DNA of 6,869 bases from an uncultured Alistipes sp. GTDB lineage: Bacteria > Bacteroidota > Bacteroidia > Bacteroidales > Rikenellaceae. The notes under the pieces were generated by a model. That model did no database searches. It had not been told where the DNA came from and saw only the letters and a program-made list of their open reading frames with translations. Location of the stretch: assembly GCA_900766655.1 (NCBI GenBank), contig CAAFWE010000110.1:1-6869 (forward strand), in the 5' to 3' direction. A program made the translations under genes and the position numbers. Shown in pieces: positions 5,178-6,869 of this stretch; position 1 is the stretch's first letter; the number at the start of each line of letters is the position of its first letter.

Positions 5178-6869
5178 ATGAAAAAAATCTTTTTTGTGAC
5201 AATGGGAATTATTGCAATGGCGATGACCTCTTGCAAGAGCGAGCAGGTCGAGCAGCCTTGGATTGTCGATCGCTTCGACGACATCAAAATCATCCGCTAC
5301 GAGGTGCCAGAGTTCGAGAATCAGTCGTTGAACGACAAGATCCTCATCTACTACTTGGCCGAGGCAGCAAAGTGCGGTCGTGACATCCTCTTCGACCAGA
5401 ACTTCAAGTACAACCTCACCATCCGTCGTGCTTTGGAGCAGATCTACACTTCGTACGAGGGTAACAAGGAGTGTCCGCAGTTCAAAGCTATGGAGAAGTA
5501 CCTCAAGAAGGTGTGGTTAGCTAACGGTATCCACCACCACTACTCGAACGACAAGTTCGCTCCAGAGTTCTCGCGCGAGTGGTTCGAGAAGCAGTTGGAG
5601 GCATACAAGGTGGAGCTTCCAGTAGAGAAGGAGGTTATCCTCGAGGCTATCTTCAACCCAGCACTCTACGCTACACGCCTCAATCAGGCTAAGGGTGCCG
5701 ATGTTATCGCAACCTCGGCTGGCAACTACTATGAGGGGCTCACACAGGCCGAGGTAGAGAAGTTCTACAACGATATGATTAAGAAGGCTGGCAACGACCC
5801 TTGCCCAATCTCTTATGGTCTCAACTCGAAGCTCGTCAAGAAGAATGGCAAGATTTACGAGCAGACCTATAAGATTGGCGGTATGTACACCGAGGCTTTG
5901 GAGAAGATTGTCTACTGGTTGGAGAAGGCTCAGGCTGTAGCTGACGAGCCACACAAGACCACCATCGGTCTCTTGATCAAGTACTACAAGTCGGGCGACT
6001 TGCGCGACTTCGACGCATTCAATGTTTCGTGGGTTAAGGACACCACCTCGAATGTCGATTTCGTAAATGGCTTTACTGAGGTTTATGGCGATCCACTCGG
6101 CTACAAGGCATCGTGGGAGGCTATCGTAAACTTCCGCGACGAGGTGGCTTGCAAGCGTACACAGATTATCTCGGAGAATGCACAGTGGTTCGAGGATCAC
6201 TCGCCAATCAACCCTGCATACCGCAAGGAGAAGGTGAAGGGCGTATCGGCAAAGGTTATCACCGTAGCGATGCTCGGTGGCGACACCTACCCTACCACCC
6301 CTATCGGCATCAACCTTCCTAACGCTGATTGGATTCGCAAAGATCACGGTTCGAAGTCGGTGACTATCGACAACATCACCTACGCATACAAGAAGGCTGC
6401 ACAGGGCGGTGGCTTCGCTGAGGAGTTCGTACTCCGCGAGGAGGATCGCGCTCGTATGAAGGAGCACGGTAAGCTCTCTGACGACCTCCACACCGACCTC
6501 CACGAGTGTCTCGGTCACGGTTCGGGTCAGTTGGCTCCAGGTACTACTGGTACCGAGTTGGGCGTATACTCGTCGCCACTCGAGGAGACTCGCGCAGACC
6601 TCTTTGCTCTCTACTACCTCGGCGATGAGAAGATGATTGAGATTGGTCTCATCCCATCGCTCGATGTAGCTAAGGCTCAGTACTCGTCGTATGTTATGAA
6701 CGGTATGATGACTCAGTTCTCGCGTATCGAACTCGGCAAGGATGTTGAGCAGGCACATATGCGTAACCGCAAGCTCATTTCGGAGTGGGCATACGAGCTT
6801 GGTAAGGCTGACAATGTCATCGAGTGGGTTGTTAAGGATGGCAAGCGTTACCTCGTAGTGAACGATTTC
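5178..6869 (+). CDS. Dipeptidyl-peptidase III (M49), lipoprotein; 3' end beyond the window
   Basis: This zinc exopeptidase removes dipeptides from peptide N-termini. The open frame runs 564 codons to the window edge without a stop; Bacteroides homologues are about 675 residues, so roughly 110 are missing. Zinc motif HECLGH is at 442-447 (ligands His442 and His447, catalytic Glu443). The third ligand is Glu470 in EETRAD (469-474), 28 residues after the first His, as in the B. thetaiotaomicron enzyme as I recall it. Other M49 landmarks are YGDPLGYK (about 300-307) and GINLPNADWIRK (about 377-388). Residues 1-19 form a lipoprotein signal (lipobox MTSC, Cys19). The ATG at 5178 is preferred; the in-frame ATG at 5169 would add only MYS before the basic signal start. 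GCT alanine codons are much commoner than in the genes upstream, suggesting higher expression. Such proteins are sometimes mislabelled dihydrofolate reductase; nothing here supports that. Confidence 0.95.
   Translation, partial: MKKIFFVTMGIIAMAMTSCKSEQVEQPWIVDRFDDIKIIRYEVPEFENQSLNDKILIYYLAEAAKCGRDILFDQNFKYNLTIRRALEQIYTSYEGNKECPQFKAMEKYLKKVWLANGIHHHYSNDKFAPEFSREWFEKQLEAYKVELPVEKEVILEAIFNPALYATRLNQAKGADVIATSAGNYYEGLTQAEVEKFYNDMIKKAGNDPCPISYGLNSKLVKKNGKIYEQTYKIGGMYTEALEKIVYWLEKAQAVADEPHKTTIGLLIKYYKSGDLRDFDAFNVSWVKDTTSNVDFVNGFTEVYGDPLGYKASWEAIVNFRDEVACKRTQIISENAQWFEDHSPINPAYRKEKVKGVSAKVITVAMLGGDTYPTTPIGINLPNADWIRKDHGSKSVTIDNITYAYKKAAQGGGFAEEFVLREEDRARMKEHGKLSDDLHTDLHECLGHGSGQLAPGTTGTELGVYSSPLEETRADLFALYYLGDEKMIEIGLIPSLDVAKAQYSSYVMNGMMTQFSRIELGKDVEQAHMRNRKLISEWAYELGKADNVIEWVVKDGKRYLVVNDF

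Noticed and set aside
4115..5293. 392-codon open frame on the - strand opposite the sialidase-like gene
   Set aside because: It is a shadow of the real gene, has no recognisable domain or signal, and runs across the boundary into the next gene. Its composition matches other antisense frames in this window.
5517..6758. 413-codon open frame on the - strand opposite DPP III
   Set aside because: It lies wholly antisense to a gene with a clear family and catalytic motif. Its translation is rich in Leu, Val and Arg with no recognisable domain, as expected from the reverse of GAG/CTC/AAC-rich codons.

Overview
This window looks like chromosomal DNA from a gut-type member of the Bacteroidales. The evidence is: no Shine-Dalgarno sequences ahead of any gene, A/T-rich start regions, a Bacteroidetes-type PanD N-terminus, a DPP III with the HECLGH zinc motif typical of Bacteroides-like enzymes, and exported peptidases with lipoprotein signals. 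Codon use is GAG/CTC/TCG-rich with moderate GC. A Rikenellaceae/Alistipes-like source is possible, but this is a guess. All five genes lie on the + strand.

Region 1 (10-853) holds panD (aspartate 1-decarboxylase, beta-alanine for pantothenate and CoA) followed after one base by a DUF456 membrane protein; the two are surely co-transcribed. A TAG at 5-7 may be the end of an upstream gene, for which panC would be the expected neighbour.

Region 2 (854-1078) is a 225-bp non-coding gap and the least ordinary part of the window. It carries three short tandem arrays with related units (8, 9 and 9 bp), and several perfect inverted repeats, some mutually exclusive. An A/T-rich tract follows, then a 15-bp palindrome that stops five bases before the next start codon.

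Region 3 (1079-6869) is a tight cluster of three exported proteins: a 967-residue M16 (pitrilysin/insulinase-type) zinc-peptidase lipoprotein, a 390-residue periplasmic sialidase-fold (Asp-box) protein, and an M49 dipeptidyl-peptidase III lipoprotein cut off by the window end after 564 codons. Gaps of 9 and 13 bp indicate one operon. A reasonable inference is that M16 cuts oligopeptides and DPP III removes dipeptides from them in the cell envelope; the role of the sialidase-like protein is unknown.

The protein-coding content consists of recognisable families. I see no sign of a new defence, mobile or RNA-guided system; the intergenic repeat cluster is the best candidate for something undescribed.
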